From contig JANPWX010000339.1 of assembly GCA_024734555.1 (NCBI GenBank), forward strand, positions 846,465-910,464: 64,000 nucleotides of DNA, read 5' to 3'. The notes under the pieces are model-generated. The model saw only the letters and a list, made by a program, of their open reading frames with translations, was not told where the DNA came from and made no database searches. This stretch comes from Trochalopteron elliotii (Eukaryota; Chordata; Aves; Passeriformes; Leiothrichidae). The translations under genes and the position numbers were made by a program. Numbering within the stretch: position 1 is the first letter of the stretch; the number at the start of each line of letters is the position of its first letter. Of this stretch, positions 24,420 through 36,200 are shown piece after piece.

Positions 24420-26065
24420 TTGAATTACAGATAAATATGTTTATGTATACCTTTCTCATTATGACATATGTATTTATCTTGTTTAAATAAAGACCATACG
24501 GGTCACCAGAAGCAACTACGCGGATCAGGCACAGTTTCAGTCATTGCCATATTAAAGCCTGTTTCTTGTGAGTGATATTCAGCATTGCTCTCATGGGGAT
24601 TGTGATGATCTCTTGATTTCTGACTTGGACTTGAACATTTTTGCTTTTATTCAGATGGGCCACAATGTAATGATACTTTTAATGCCTGAAGCATCACACT
24701 GGTGCACATTAGCTGCATTTACCTGTATCCCTGAATAGAACATGGCTGTTTCTAGTAAAGGTAGTAGTTAGGAATAAACCAGAAAGGCTTTCAGTACAGC
24801 TCCCTTTCTCATATGTTCAGAAAGGTGGTCTGAAAAATCTGAGAGAAACATGTGCTGAAGCACCTGATATTTAAAGCCTATGGTATAGGGATGAGGCATA
24901 AGATTCTGTAGGCTGCAGAGAAGCTGTTAAAGGGTGGGAAAGAGGCTGAAGAGAGCAATCATGAAGAATGATTGACAAAAGTGGAAAGAAAATACAGATC
25001 TATCTGATCTTTTATTTGTCCTTAGCAGTCACTTTAATAAATCTTTCAATAATTAAATCTGATCCAACCTATGTTTTTGAGCATTAATGTTGAATTCCTA
25101 ACTCAGTTGTAGTTGTAGTTTTAGAATTATTGTGTTTATTGTAGTCTTAGACACCATCAGACTAGTCAGGGGGAAAATAATTATTTCAGAAGAAAAACCT
25201 TAAATGAAAATCATTTCAAGGCGGAGCAACTTTGGGTGAACTGTGTCTCACCACTAGCTCATCAGCTGGCAGACAGACCCCAAAATTGCCATAAGTGTGG
25301 TATCTTGGTATGGCCCAGCAAAGTTTCTGTGTTCCTTGAGCTGCACTAAATGTAAGATTTGAGCATTGGGGCTCTGCCCCACAGGTCAGGAGTGCATTTC
25401 CTCAGAGTTGTTGCAGTCCTCTCCTGTCAGTCTTTCCCTCTGATATTTCCCATTTGTCCCAAACTTGTCTCAGATGCTTACAAAGATGCTGCTGAACTTC
25501 TGCAGATTTCAGTCTGGGGTTTCACAGAAAACCCAGCTTGGTATTATTCCCTTTGTGCACCTGGACATGAGTTATGACTGCACAGCCTGTGCTTTGTAGA
25601 CCCAAGTCAGGCTGTCTGCTTCACCACCACAGGGTCTTTGGTGATCCTGAACCTGAATATGGCTGGAAGTTTGTACTGCTTTTGAATTGTACCACATTGA
25701 ATTTTGCATTCTCTGCCACCTTGGTAATCATAAAACCTCTTCTTTGTTATTTGAATGGATACCAGAGAGGATTTTTCATTTATATGCTAATAGAACTCGT
25801 TTGGCCCAAGGGTATTTTGCAGCTTCACATTGCAGCAGGGTGAATCACGTGCTAGCAACACAACCAGGTTCCTCAATGTCAGCTTACCTCAGCATCAGTA
25901 ACTTTGGAAACAAGTGACTAAAGAGGACATGCTGATTACCCAGGATGGGATTCATCTCAGCTACCTTCAGACATTCAGAAGTTAGATGTCAAGTGTGGTC
26001 TGGACATTTAGACTTCTCCAGAAGAATCCAATGAGGAGATGTTTAGTCACTACTTGCAGTTGCAC

Positions 26066-26116
<51 letters not shown>

Positions 26117-28330
26117 GTCCACTCAATACAGAGAAAACACAACCAGCTTCTACTATGAATTTAACTTTCAGATAATTGATGGTCAAGTGTATCCTAAGTG
26201 CACACCTTGTGAAAATCATGTATTTGACTCAAAAGGAATAGTACTTCATAGCAAAAACCAATTTGAACTTTGAGCTAATTTAGGAAATTCAATAGCAGTG
26301 CCAGCTTTGAGTCAAAGGTACTTTTGGCTAGCTCTGACTTGAGTTTAAAGAACAGGTATTTCGTATAGGGAAGGCTTGAGTAAGGAAAGAAAAATTAGTT
26401 GCTAGGCAGCAAGCAACTCTTAGTCAGATTCCTAAGAGATGCTGAAGGCTTCTTCCCCCCACCTCATTTCCTTTTGTCTTAAAAGCAAAGGTACAATATG
26501 ACAATGTAAACGAAAACAGGATCTCATGCAAAAGCCTCACACCCATTAGCTTCCATACATTTCAGAAATGAGACCTTGATCTGACAACCTTTGTGTGGCA
26601 CAATTACAAAGAAGATGTAACAAATTCTCTCATTCCTCAGTTGTGGTACTGAAACTCTTCTAGGCACTTCAACCAGGGACACAGGTAGGTTGCAACAGAA
26701 GAAAATATGTGTGCTTTTGTGTATACAGTTACTTTTGTCTAAACTATTTCTTGTCACCATTCTCACAGAAAAAAAAAGATTCTTAATTTTTTTTTTTTGC
26801 AAAAAGGCAGGTGCTCGCATTAAGTAAAGCATCAGCCAAGGAACAGGAGAGGCTTGTGACTCTCCTTGAACTATTGCTGTAGATTATCTAATTCTGGCTT
26901 CAGGTAAGCAGTTCCAGAAAGTTTCAAAACAATGAAGGTGAGAAAGGAAGTTAAAAGCAAACTTTTCACTTGCATTTCATGTGCTTATATATTTATAAAA
27001 TAAATGTGATCATTTCAAAAGGAAACAACAAGAAAAGGTAATGTAGATATAAAATTAAACATAAGAAACAAAACTTTTGGAAAGATGGAATACTCCATGT
27101 AAGATGATCAGATTGTCTTAACTTGTTCTTCTGGTAAGAACATGTTTTCATATTGATTCCTCTTTTCACATAAGAAAAGTATGTGATGAGACTTCTAGAA
27201 GTCATTGGGTTTGTGTCTGGTTTCTGTCAGTCAAGGTTTTAGTATAAAACTCATAGCACAGTCAGAGTGGCAGTGATTTCACATGTATGCATCTCTAAGA
27301 GGAAGCAGGATGCTTTGTCATTCTGTTAATCTCAAGTTCTTTCCTAAGCACTAATTTTAATCATTCAGGAAGACTTTCAATGCAAATGTATGTGTGTCTA
27401 ATAATGCTTGCATAATGTCCTAGAAAATTTAATCACTGAGCTTTCTAGAGGTGTGCTGAACACGTTCAGATCATCATTATAGTAAAAAAATTCCAGCAAA
27501 AAAATGTTGGATCAGTCCATTAAATTCCAATGATTATTTCCATACTGTTGATAAGAAATCTGGACCATTTTTGCATCAGAAATTGATATTGTAGTTTGTG
27601 GAAACATCTAATAATTTTTCAAGGTGAAATGTTTGAATCTCATTTAAATTTGTTAAGCTGCATGCTGTATTAAATGTGAAGCCCAGAAATAAGGAAGACA
27701 TTTCAAATGGAAAAAAAATGATACAATGTGGTTTAGGGAGCAGAGAAATGTTGTTTATCATACCTTCTTTAATTTCTTTTGAGATAGAACACTTCAAGAA
27801 AAATGACTGTGTACACAGAAATCACAGAATCAGAAATCAACATTTTCTCAGGGGAAAATGTTCCTTCAAAGGAATTCTTATTATCTTCATATGTAGATGT
27901 CCTCATTCTAACGATCATCTCCATAGCTGTTTTTAAATTTATTTTTTGTTATGGATGTAATCACGTGTGGAATTCAGGTGTGTGCATGGAGAAATATGTT
28001 GATGTGTTTATTAGGCTATTGCTATCCTCACTTCTGGAATATCACTGTAAGGGTATGTCACATAGATGATCTCTATCATATCATCAGTCAGGTTACAGCT
28101 GCTACTGCATTTCCCCAGATGGGAACAATTTGGTCCCTCAGCAGGCTCTGCTCAGCCGCAAGGCCTGCAGATATGAATGCTCACACCTTACAGCTGCTGC
28201 TCTTTGGACAAATAATGTGGGTGGGAAATTTCCCTGTTTCAGAAATCATGGAGGGGTGGAGCTCTGACTCAGTGCAATAAAACACCTGTTCAGCAACTTC
28301 TGAGACTTCTTCAAGATTGTAAATTTGTTT
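24420..28330. other. Intergenic DNA upstream of gene 2, unrecognised
   Basis: Apart from the T run, I see no named repeat or exon. Open frames here are short and without motifs. Because gene 2 probably starts near 28.4 kb, its promoter may lie toward the right end, but I saw no convincing TATA or initiator. Confidence 0.45.
26068..26115. repeat. 48-base T homopolymer
   Basis: An uninterrupted run of T. It could be the tail of a minus-strand retrocopy, a simple repeat, or an assembly artefact. The sequence after it has no recognisable gene. CR1 elements do not end in poly(A), so CR1 is not the source. Confidence 0.9.
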
Positions 28331-28333
28331 CAG

Positions 28334-28435
28334 AAGGCACTGGCACCTGTGGAGCCTAGTACTAAGGTGCCATTCACAGCAGCTGCTTTTAATGTAGCAG
28401 CGATCTCGATGGCATCAACCTCTGCCTTACCTCAG
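28334..28435 (+). CDS. PLA2G4E: Candidate first coding exon of gene 2
   Basis: ATG at 28409 starts MASTSALPQ and meets a strong donor, CAG|gtaagt, at 28436 in phase 0. The same frame is open upstream to a stop near 28304 and reads into an acceptor-like site (ttgtttcag ending at 28333). The exon could therefore carry the start codon at 28409 with 5' UTR before it, or be an internal exon from 28334. The ATG has G at +4 but T at -3. Phase agreement with the next candidate exon and with the core gene supports it. No homolog of the peptide is known to me. Confidence 0.45.
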
Positions 28436-28760
28436 GTAAGTGGAAAACAGGACAATCCTGGCAGGAGTCTCAAGTTTTGATTCAGCTTTGCCCCTGAACA
28501 ACAACAGGCAGAGACCCCTATTATCTATAGGACGTAGATTTCCAGGAAAACAAAATTATCCTTTTTTGGATATTTACAGTTACTAGGACCTGGAGTCAGA
28601 ATCTTTCCATATAGCACAGAAGTGGTACATTCATTTTATTCACCACAATGAGGAGGTGCAAATTGCCTGTTCCAAATTGGAATGCTACAGTGGAGAATTG
28701 AAATAAGTAAAAAAAATTGATCTTTACTGTCTTTTTCATACCCTCTTCTTCTTCCCTCAG

Positions 28761-28847
28761 CAGCATTCAAGCAGAAAATCAAGCCCCTTGGAAAATGAAG
28801 AAAGAAAATTGATGATGCACTATGTAGCCCCAAGTGATGATGCTAAG
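28761..28847 (+). CDS. PLA2G4E: Candidate second coding exon of gene 2
   Basis: A pyrimidine-rich tract (ccctcttcttcttccctcag) leads to an 87-nt open segment ending at AAG|gtacaa. It is 29 codons, phase 0 at both ends, and reads QHSSRKSSPLENEERK then LMMHYVAPSDDAK. The peptide is hydrophilic and rich in Ser, Glu and Lys, like the N-terminal extension of mammalian PLA2G4E in character but not in sequence. It would join Lys directly to [12 protein letters not shown] of the C2 domain. The acceptor is a tandem cagcag, so one Gln may be optional. A different short gene is possible but I recognise none. Confidence 0.5.
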
Positions 28848-31800
28848 GTACAATATTTCAACAAACTAAAAGTATGAGGGACTAAACCAATACCTTTTTG
28901 AGTAGGGTGTGATCATTTTTCCCCCTCAGATTTGGTTATTAAATATTCACATAGTTATGTAGAAATAGAACTATTTAATGAAAGAAAATTTTCTTTAGAT
29001 TCAATGCCTGCATAGTATTAATAACAAAGAATGTGTTATTTTCATGGTTTTAATCCTTAGAGAAATCCCTTAGTGAAAATGTTCTCGATTTGCTGTTAAA
29101 AAGGGACTGACTTTGGCCTTCTTCTAATGCTATCTGTTGATTTAATGAAGCTTTAGCCCAGAACGAATGGAGAATGTTGACAGAGTCGTAATGTCAGAGC
29201 ATGGTTGTTGGTGAACTTTCGGGGTTTGGTCATTGAGGCCAGTTTTCAGAACAAATTCCTACTTTGATCCCTGTGCACTTCTGCACAATGAAAGAACAGC
29301 TCTGGAAAGGTTTGCAGGGCCTCTGGCAGAGTTATAGTTGCATCAAACATGCAGCAGCTCTACCAGGAATGATTTTTGCTGCTGGCATTGTGTCAAGCTG
29401 CCTCAGAGTAAAACATGGGGGCTCCAAACAAAAAGAAAACTTACTTTTGATGACATCTTAAATGATGTGGGATTCAAACGTCTATAGCTCATATACATTT
29501 GGTTGGTTTGTTTTATTTTTTGTGTAACCAAACTACAAAATGAATGGAAAACTACAAACATTGTTTTGCCTATATATGTCACAACCTTATCAAACTGATT
29601 GATCAAACTGATCTCTTGTTAACAGCATGCTGGCAGCTCCTACAGATGGATATTAGTGGGTATATGCACACCGCCACTGGGGAGTGAAACTTGCTGTAAA
29701 GGGCAAAGCAGCATAACCAAAACTGACATGGCATTTAGGTGTTCCTAATTTGCTCTGTGTGTGTGTGTATGCTAAAACTCAGCAACAGAATGTACTAAAG
29801 CAGGAAAAGCAGCTGTTGGGGAAAACGATGGCCCAATCTCCTTAGCAATTTTGTAATGATTTAATGTATTCATAGTGAAGTTCTGTTTTGGTTTAGAATA
29901 TCCACGGCTAAAAGCAACCAAACCCTCTTTACCACTAACATAGTTACATTTACATAAAGATTGTTAGGATCCAGCATATGTTTTAGAACACACATGAAGT
30001 AATATAAAAAAAAAAAAATCCTGTGGCCATAAACTCCTACATAAAGGGGGCTATGGGACCCTTTCCACAGCTTCAGTTCATTATTCATGCCATAATTTTT
30101 CCCTGCCAAACAAAGTTCTGAAAGTTCTGTTTGCTGTCCACAGGTGTTTAACAACAAAGACATTCTCAGACACTCTTTATTTACCTCCTGGTTTTGAATA
30201 TGTCTTCTCTTGTCTGTAATAAATCTTGGCAGAAAACTGCCAAGTCACAGACTTGTCTAAACTGGCCAATTTCTGCCTCTTACAGGTATTGGGTTTCCTG
30301 AGTAGCTTTTGATAGTTGCCTCAATTTTTGCAAGTCATAGCTTGCCATCTTCAACAGGACAATAATCATTAGATTAGAAAGGATAACATGCTTGTAGTAG
30401 ACCTTGAGTTGCAGAAGAAGTAAACAGGTATAAACTTTTCTAATGCAAATGCTCAAACATTTGCCTAAGTACTTGTTTCAATTTGAGAGGACTTTGCATA
30501 GCTGTGTGATAAACTGAGTAGTTACTGGATTTGGTTTAGGAAAACATGCTGGGGCTGTGCATGGAATTTAGCTGTTGCCTACCTATAGTGCAAAGCCAAA
30601 TATGCTCCACTGCTAAATTTTCAGGAAAATGTAACAACAATTCACAATTGTGTGGAGCTGGCTCAGCCTGCGTTCTGATAATGCTGAGATCTTACCTCCC
30701 CTGTTTAGAACACAGCCACGTAAAATATCCTGTGCCTTACATACGACTTCACGAACAATGATTAACTTAATTTTTAGTTTTGGAATACACTCACCCAGAA
30801 GCCAAGATACTAATTTTTTGTAGCCTGATCAAGAGAATGCTTTTTTTTTTTGACACTTAGCCCACTTGTTGTTTTGGGTGTGCTGCTTCTGTACCTCACA
30901 GCAAAAAGTGTTAGCATTTTAACCCAACAGCTCGCTGAAGACATTCTGATACCATTCTTGGTCAAAAGCTTGAGCTCATGGGCAATTCTTGTGGTTATAT
31001 TCGGCACTGGTATTTAACATGCCTTTCAATTGCCCAGTGTTTTATAAAAACATCAATCTTGCTGCTTTATTGGATAACTTCATAGCCTGGAAACTACTGC
31101 ATTTTTTTGCAATTTCCTTTTATGACCTTAATGTCTTTCATTCTTATAGAGATGGAAATTGTTTGAGAGGTTAAGCTAAATTTTGTCATAATGGATTCCC
31201 CGTGGTCCAGCGCTCTACACACTTCAGCTGGTGTACTGTCTTGTCTCACTGATTTCTTTTTTGACCTTTTTATGAGTCTTTGACTTTTGTCACAGTAGCA
31301 GCACCTTTGTATGTGCTTTCTCTTATTTCACTTGAGAGTTTCTCCCTCTTATTTTAATTGAAGTTTCTCAGAAAATAGATAACATCGCCTAATTATTTCA
31401 TCATCTTCAACCAGCTCTCCTCTATTTCACTTTAGATTGTCTTTTCTAACTTTTGGTCATTAGCTTTCATAACAGCTTCTTTCTTTGGCCATCCCTTCTT
31501 GTTGATGATGTTTCATGTTGTGACTTTACTAAGAATTATTAATCTATTTGTTTTCTGCCATTATCTGAACTTCTCAAGCTCTTTCTGAATATCAGTGACC
31601 ACCTACCTACTGGTCACTGAAGTGGCCACCTGTTTCTTGACCCACTATATACTGTGCCTTCAGTATTATTTTTCTGGATCTCTTTTTGCAAGTACACAAG
31701 TGGCATCATAATAAGTTTGGCCATTTTATAACTTCCACAGATCCTTGCTACTAGAACTGCAAAGTAACACCTCCCTGTTCCTAAATCTGCCTCATTTTAA

Positions 31801-33277
31801 TGCTATAATATTTTGTTTTAATTAATGCTTTGCTCAGAATTAAAAGATTCCCTATTATTATTTCATAGCCTGGCTAACTCAAGATGACTTTTTAATGTAT
31901 ATATTATTTATAGATACTAGTTATACCTTCCCCTTTTATTGGAGATACCCAATGCAGGATCTGCTGATAACATACTTGTATGCAGATTAAAGTTCTTCAC
32001 ATAGCAGTAGCAGTCAGACCTCAGGATTTGACAGAGTTTGCATTTTCTTTCCTGTGCAGAGCCTCATCAAACATTCACTGTAGTAATTTTATGTTACTCC
32101 TTCAATCTAACAAGACCTGTTACTACTATAATCATACATCAACTCCAGAACTTATTACTCGATACAATCTGAAATTTCTGAAATTCCTTCTTTTCTTCTG
32201 CTTCTATTCCTCAACTGTGAGAGAGGGAGCCATCCCTAGTGCTGATTTACCCTTTTCATTCACTCTCTTTAGTACAACCATTGTGCAGCTCTCTTTCCTT
32301 TCTATAAACTTGACCTGTTTTGATAATTTTTCCCCAACTGTTTCCACAATTGGGCAATCAATATAAGCACCTGTGCTGCAGCCATAGTAAGCACTGTCTA
32401 TTTTCTGCTTCTTTTTTGCTGATATCCTGCTTGCTCTAGCTGCTGCTAGGAGACATGGTGAGCATGTTCTCTGAAGATGTAAAATCAATCAAGAACATGT
32501 GATTGTCACAACTTTTACAGGCCCACATGGTCAGGCCTGGCACCTTTAACAAGCAATTGGAGACAGTCTTCTTTGAAACTAAAGATTGTAGTGAAAACTA
32601 TTCCATGTCTATCAATCAGAAAACCATCCTTGGTAAGGAAAACCACTGATCTCACAAAGCAAGCTAGGAGTGTTTGTCCAAAGCTGTGTGTTGTGTAGTG
32701 CTTAGACATTGCCAAAGGTGCTAACACTTATTCTTAGTTGTCTCTCTCTCATGAAAATGATTCTTTTAAAAACAAGCAAGAAAGTGTAAAAAGACCTGTA
32801 TTTCCCTCCCTTCTTTCCAATTATCCAAGCACTGCATTAAAAGAAGACTCTTTTGTGTAGGCCTTGATTCTACCTACAGAGCAACACAGGCTCTTGAACA
32901 ATAGCCAACCAAATTTGAAGCATCTCTGATTTCTGGATTCACTGAATTTTGTCTTCATATTAGCTGCTAATGGTCATATGTACAATTTAATGTTACTGGC
33001 TAAATGAACTTTTTCAGCTTATTTATGCCATCTTAACTTTCTTATTCATCCTCTCTTTCCACCCGTTCTCTTTGTGCTTAGATGGCTACAGGCTTTAGGG
33101 GTCAATGAAGTTTGTGGAGAAAGTGCATTCTGCTGCCTATTGTTTTTTTTGCTGTGGTGACAACTGGAAGAGACAACTTCAGCAGAATGTTGGTTTTTTT
33201 CAGTGTTTGGTTGTATTACAGCAACACACATATTCAAAACTTTAAAATACATCTCCTTTGTTTTATTTTTTCAGCAG
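28848..33277 (+). other. Probable intron between 5' exons and core of gene 2
   Basis: If the candidate 5' exons are real, this 4.4 kb is an intron. It is AT-rich, has no named repeat, and its open frames are short. A tg-repeat of about seven units lies at 29756-29770. Confidence 0.4.
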
Positions 33278-36200
33278 GAAGAAATGACACCTTACTCCTT
33301 GCTTACTGTAAGAATCATAAAGTTGAAAAATGCTCATCAGGCTGATTTTTGTAAGTATGAGATTTTTTTTATTGAGGTAACATCATTCTCAAATTACTCT
33401 ATCAGCCCCTGCTTGTGCTAGGTACTGCACAAATGCAAAACATTAAAGTCATACTAGCTAAGAAATTACAACTGAAGGCAATTTATGCCACAGAATATCT
33501 ATTTGCAATTTCAGAGGTTTATTTGTTTTTTTATTGGTTTTTTTTTCACATTATTTATCTGACAAGTTGGCTGTTTCAGTGACTTGAAAATATTTTAACA
33601 CCAGTTTTAACACAGAGATGTTTATATAACATGTTCGTGACAAATGCATAGAATATAAAGCTGAAATACTTACACCATCCTTCTTAATTCTTTGGTTGTC
33701 CTGAGCATCATGACATCGGCTGACACTTGCCCCCCTGTGAAGGTTTTTAACAGTAATCTTTTGGGGACTATGATACATGGTACATTACAGCTGACATGCA
33801 AAGTGCTCTGAAAATGTGTGATATTTGGACAACCCTGGCCTGGTGGTTCACATTCCCAGAGATTTTTCTCTGAGAATTTTCTTCTGACACTCCTACATGT
33901 GTATCATGAGCTTGGCACATCACTAATAACACAGTTTTGCAAATCCCTTTACCATACTGTTCTTCCTCCTCTTGTTTTGCATTTTCTTTCCTTTTTGGGA
34001 GATAATGATGAAGTTTGCTGAAGCCATAATATCATACAGATAAAATTTCTCACCATATCTTTGTATTTCACTCACTTTGGAGTTTCAAGAGAATGGATGC
34101 CACCCTTGTCAATTTTCCAGTCAAGTGAAGAGAAGTGTTCTGTTCACATTGTCTGTAATATTGGGGTGCAGAGAATAGAAAAAGTATTATAGTATAGCAG
34201 AAAAGGTCAAATTAATTTCTATTCCTTTTGAGAGCTATGAAACGCGTGTATCTGCAAGACCCCACCATCATTCCTTTGAACCGTTGATTTCGTTTCTCTA
34301 AGTATCACCTTTGATCTAGAATGAAAATTGAACAAGATAAGAACTATAATTCAGCTGCTTATGCAAAGAGATTGCACAAAGTAAAATGATGCTGCATTCT
34401 CAGAAAATAGTGTTACAGCTGTGACCTTGTCCTCCATCCTGATGACAGGGAGATTTCTGAGAAGTCTCACTTAGTGAGATGTAGACGGTTTGAAAATTCC
34501 TGTTATCACCAAAATGTACACCCCTGGAGTAGAGCTCAAGATGCACGGGCTCAGTTTTTGGCTCTGTTCATAGACTTGTTGCATAAGAAGTTTAGGCAAA
34601 TTTATACATCAAAACATTCTGTGCCTCTCTTGCCCTGTCTGCAAAACATAGAATATCTTCTTCAACATATTTTGTCTCTCTCTTATCTGTTTAGGTGATG
34701 TGCTCATTTTGATTCTCCTACTATTTTAGAGAGATTTTAATTTACGATGTTAGGTAAGGCCTAGAAACAGTGGGAAGTGTTTTCAGGTTCCTTGTTAACG
34801 ACCAGTAAATAAGGCTTGGGGACCAGCTGGTAAAGATGCCTTTTCTTTCTGCCAGTAATTCCCCAGCTATTCTGTGAGGCTGTTTGAGCCTGTTTCTTAA
34901 GGATGTCATAAAATGCACTGTAGACCAGGATTCTGTTGAAAAAGGAAGATAAACAAACATCAGATAGCTCTTTGTTGACTGAGTAGCATCCTACCTCTGC
35001 TTTCAAAGAAGTTGAAGTCTCACAGAAAAATCAGTGTGATAGTCTGTGATTTAAAAACTTAAGTACAATTCAAAAAAGATATATTGTAGCTTTCAAGTGC
35101 TTGATTTTGCACTGCTATTGATGTTCTTTTAGCTTAGCATTTTTATTTTAACATTTGAATACATTTGAAGTATCAGAAAAGTAAAATAACTAGACATGCC
35201 ACTGTGTGTTAGTGAGAATAATAAAATAACATTTACCTAGACTTTTCTCAGCAATATGATCTTTCCCCTGGAAAACTGTTCTTAAGCATCTGACACAGAT
35301 GCTATCTGACTGTGAGATACATGTAGAAGACTGACAATTTTTGTAATAACATATTTCAGACTTCCATAGATTTTCAGTTTCCCTGTATCAAATCCAGGAA
35401 CAAGCCATCTTTTCAATCAAGTGCAGCTGCTTCTGACTTGCTTTTTCTGCTTGCGTGTTGCTTCCCATCTTTTTCAGCACGTGCAGTGCTCCATTCCATG
35501 AGTTTCTCTCTGTTTGTTGCAAGCGTAGTCACATCAGGTTGTTTGGTCATAGAGTTTCTACATTTTTCTTTGACTTACTTGCCAAATCCAGGCTTTAGAG
35601 AATACCACTTCTGTATATTTCCACTGATATTCCTCACTGTCATACGCACCCAACTTAATCTTAGCTGTGTCCATGGGATGTGTGTGTTTCACAAGCCTGG
35701 GATGAAATCCAAGCTTATCCTGAAATCTGATGTTACACCTTTGCCTGTAGATAACACATGCTGGTGGAGTTTGGCACACAAAGAAAAAAATTAAACCCAA
35801 AACAGTTCACTCCTCCTGAATGGGTCAATTGGCCCCTTTCACATCCCTGCTGTCACCCCACCCCTTTTGCAGTCTCCTCTATACTCGAGTGATGTTCCTC
35901 TCCAACATCTGCTTCGTGCCGCATATAATTGGTTTCTGTCTTGTCTTACCTTACCATGCAAATGCTCTTGACAGACGTGGGCTAATTATTCTCTGCCGTA
36001 CTCCTAACTAACCTTTATGCCTATTAGTAATCATGGGTCAGACTGAAACATTTCTGGCACTCCCTGATCTCACTGTGGGCACTGGAGAGAAGGGCACCCA
36101 GATAAGATCACTTACACTCATCCTGCTGCCCTGTAGGCAGTGAGCATCATCACCAGGCTCCAGTGCTGTATGCAGTTTGGCTGTGAAGGTGGTGTGGGTA

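Noticed and set aside
25986..26273. Open frame with a long Phe run
   Set aside because: The Phe run is just translation of the T homopolymer.
32455..32457. ATG directly followed by gtgagc as a possible start exon of gene 2
   Set aside because: It would be a one-codon exon; the candidates at 28409 and 28761 are much better supported.
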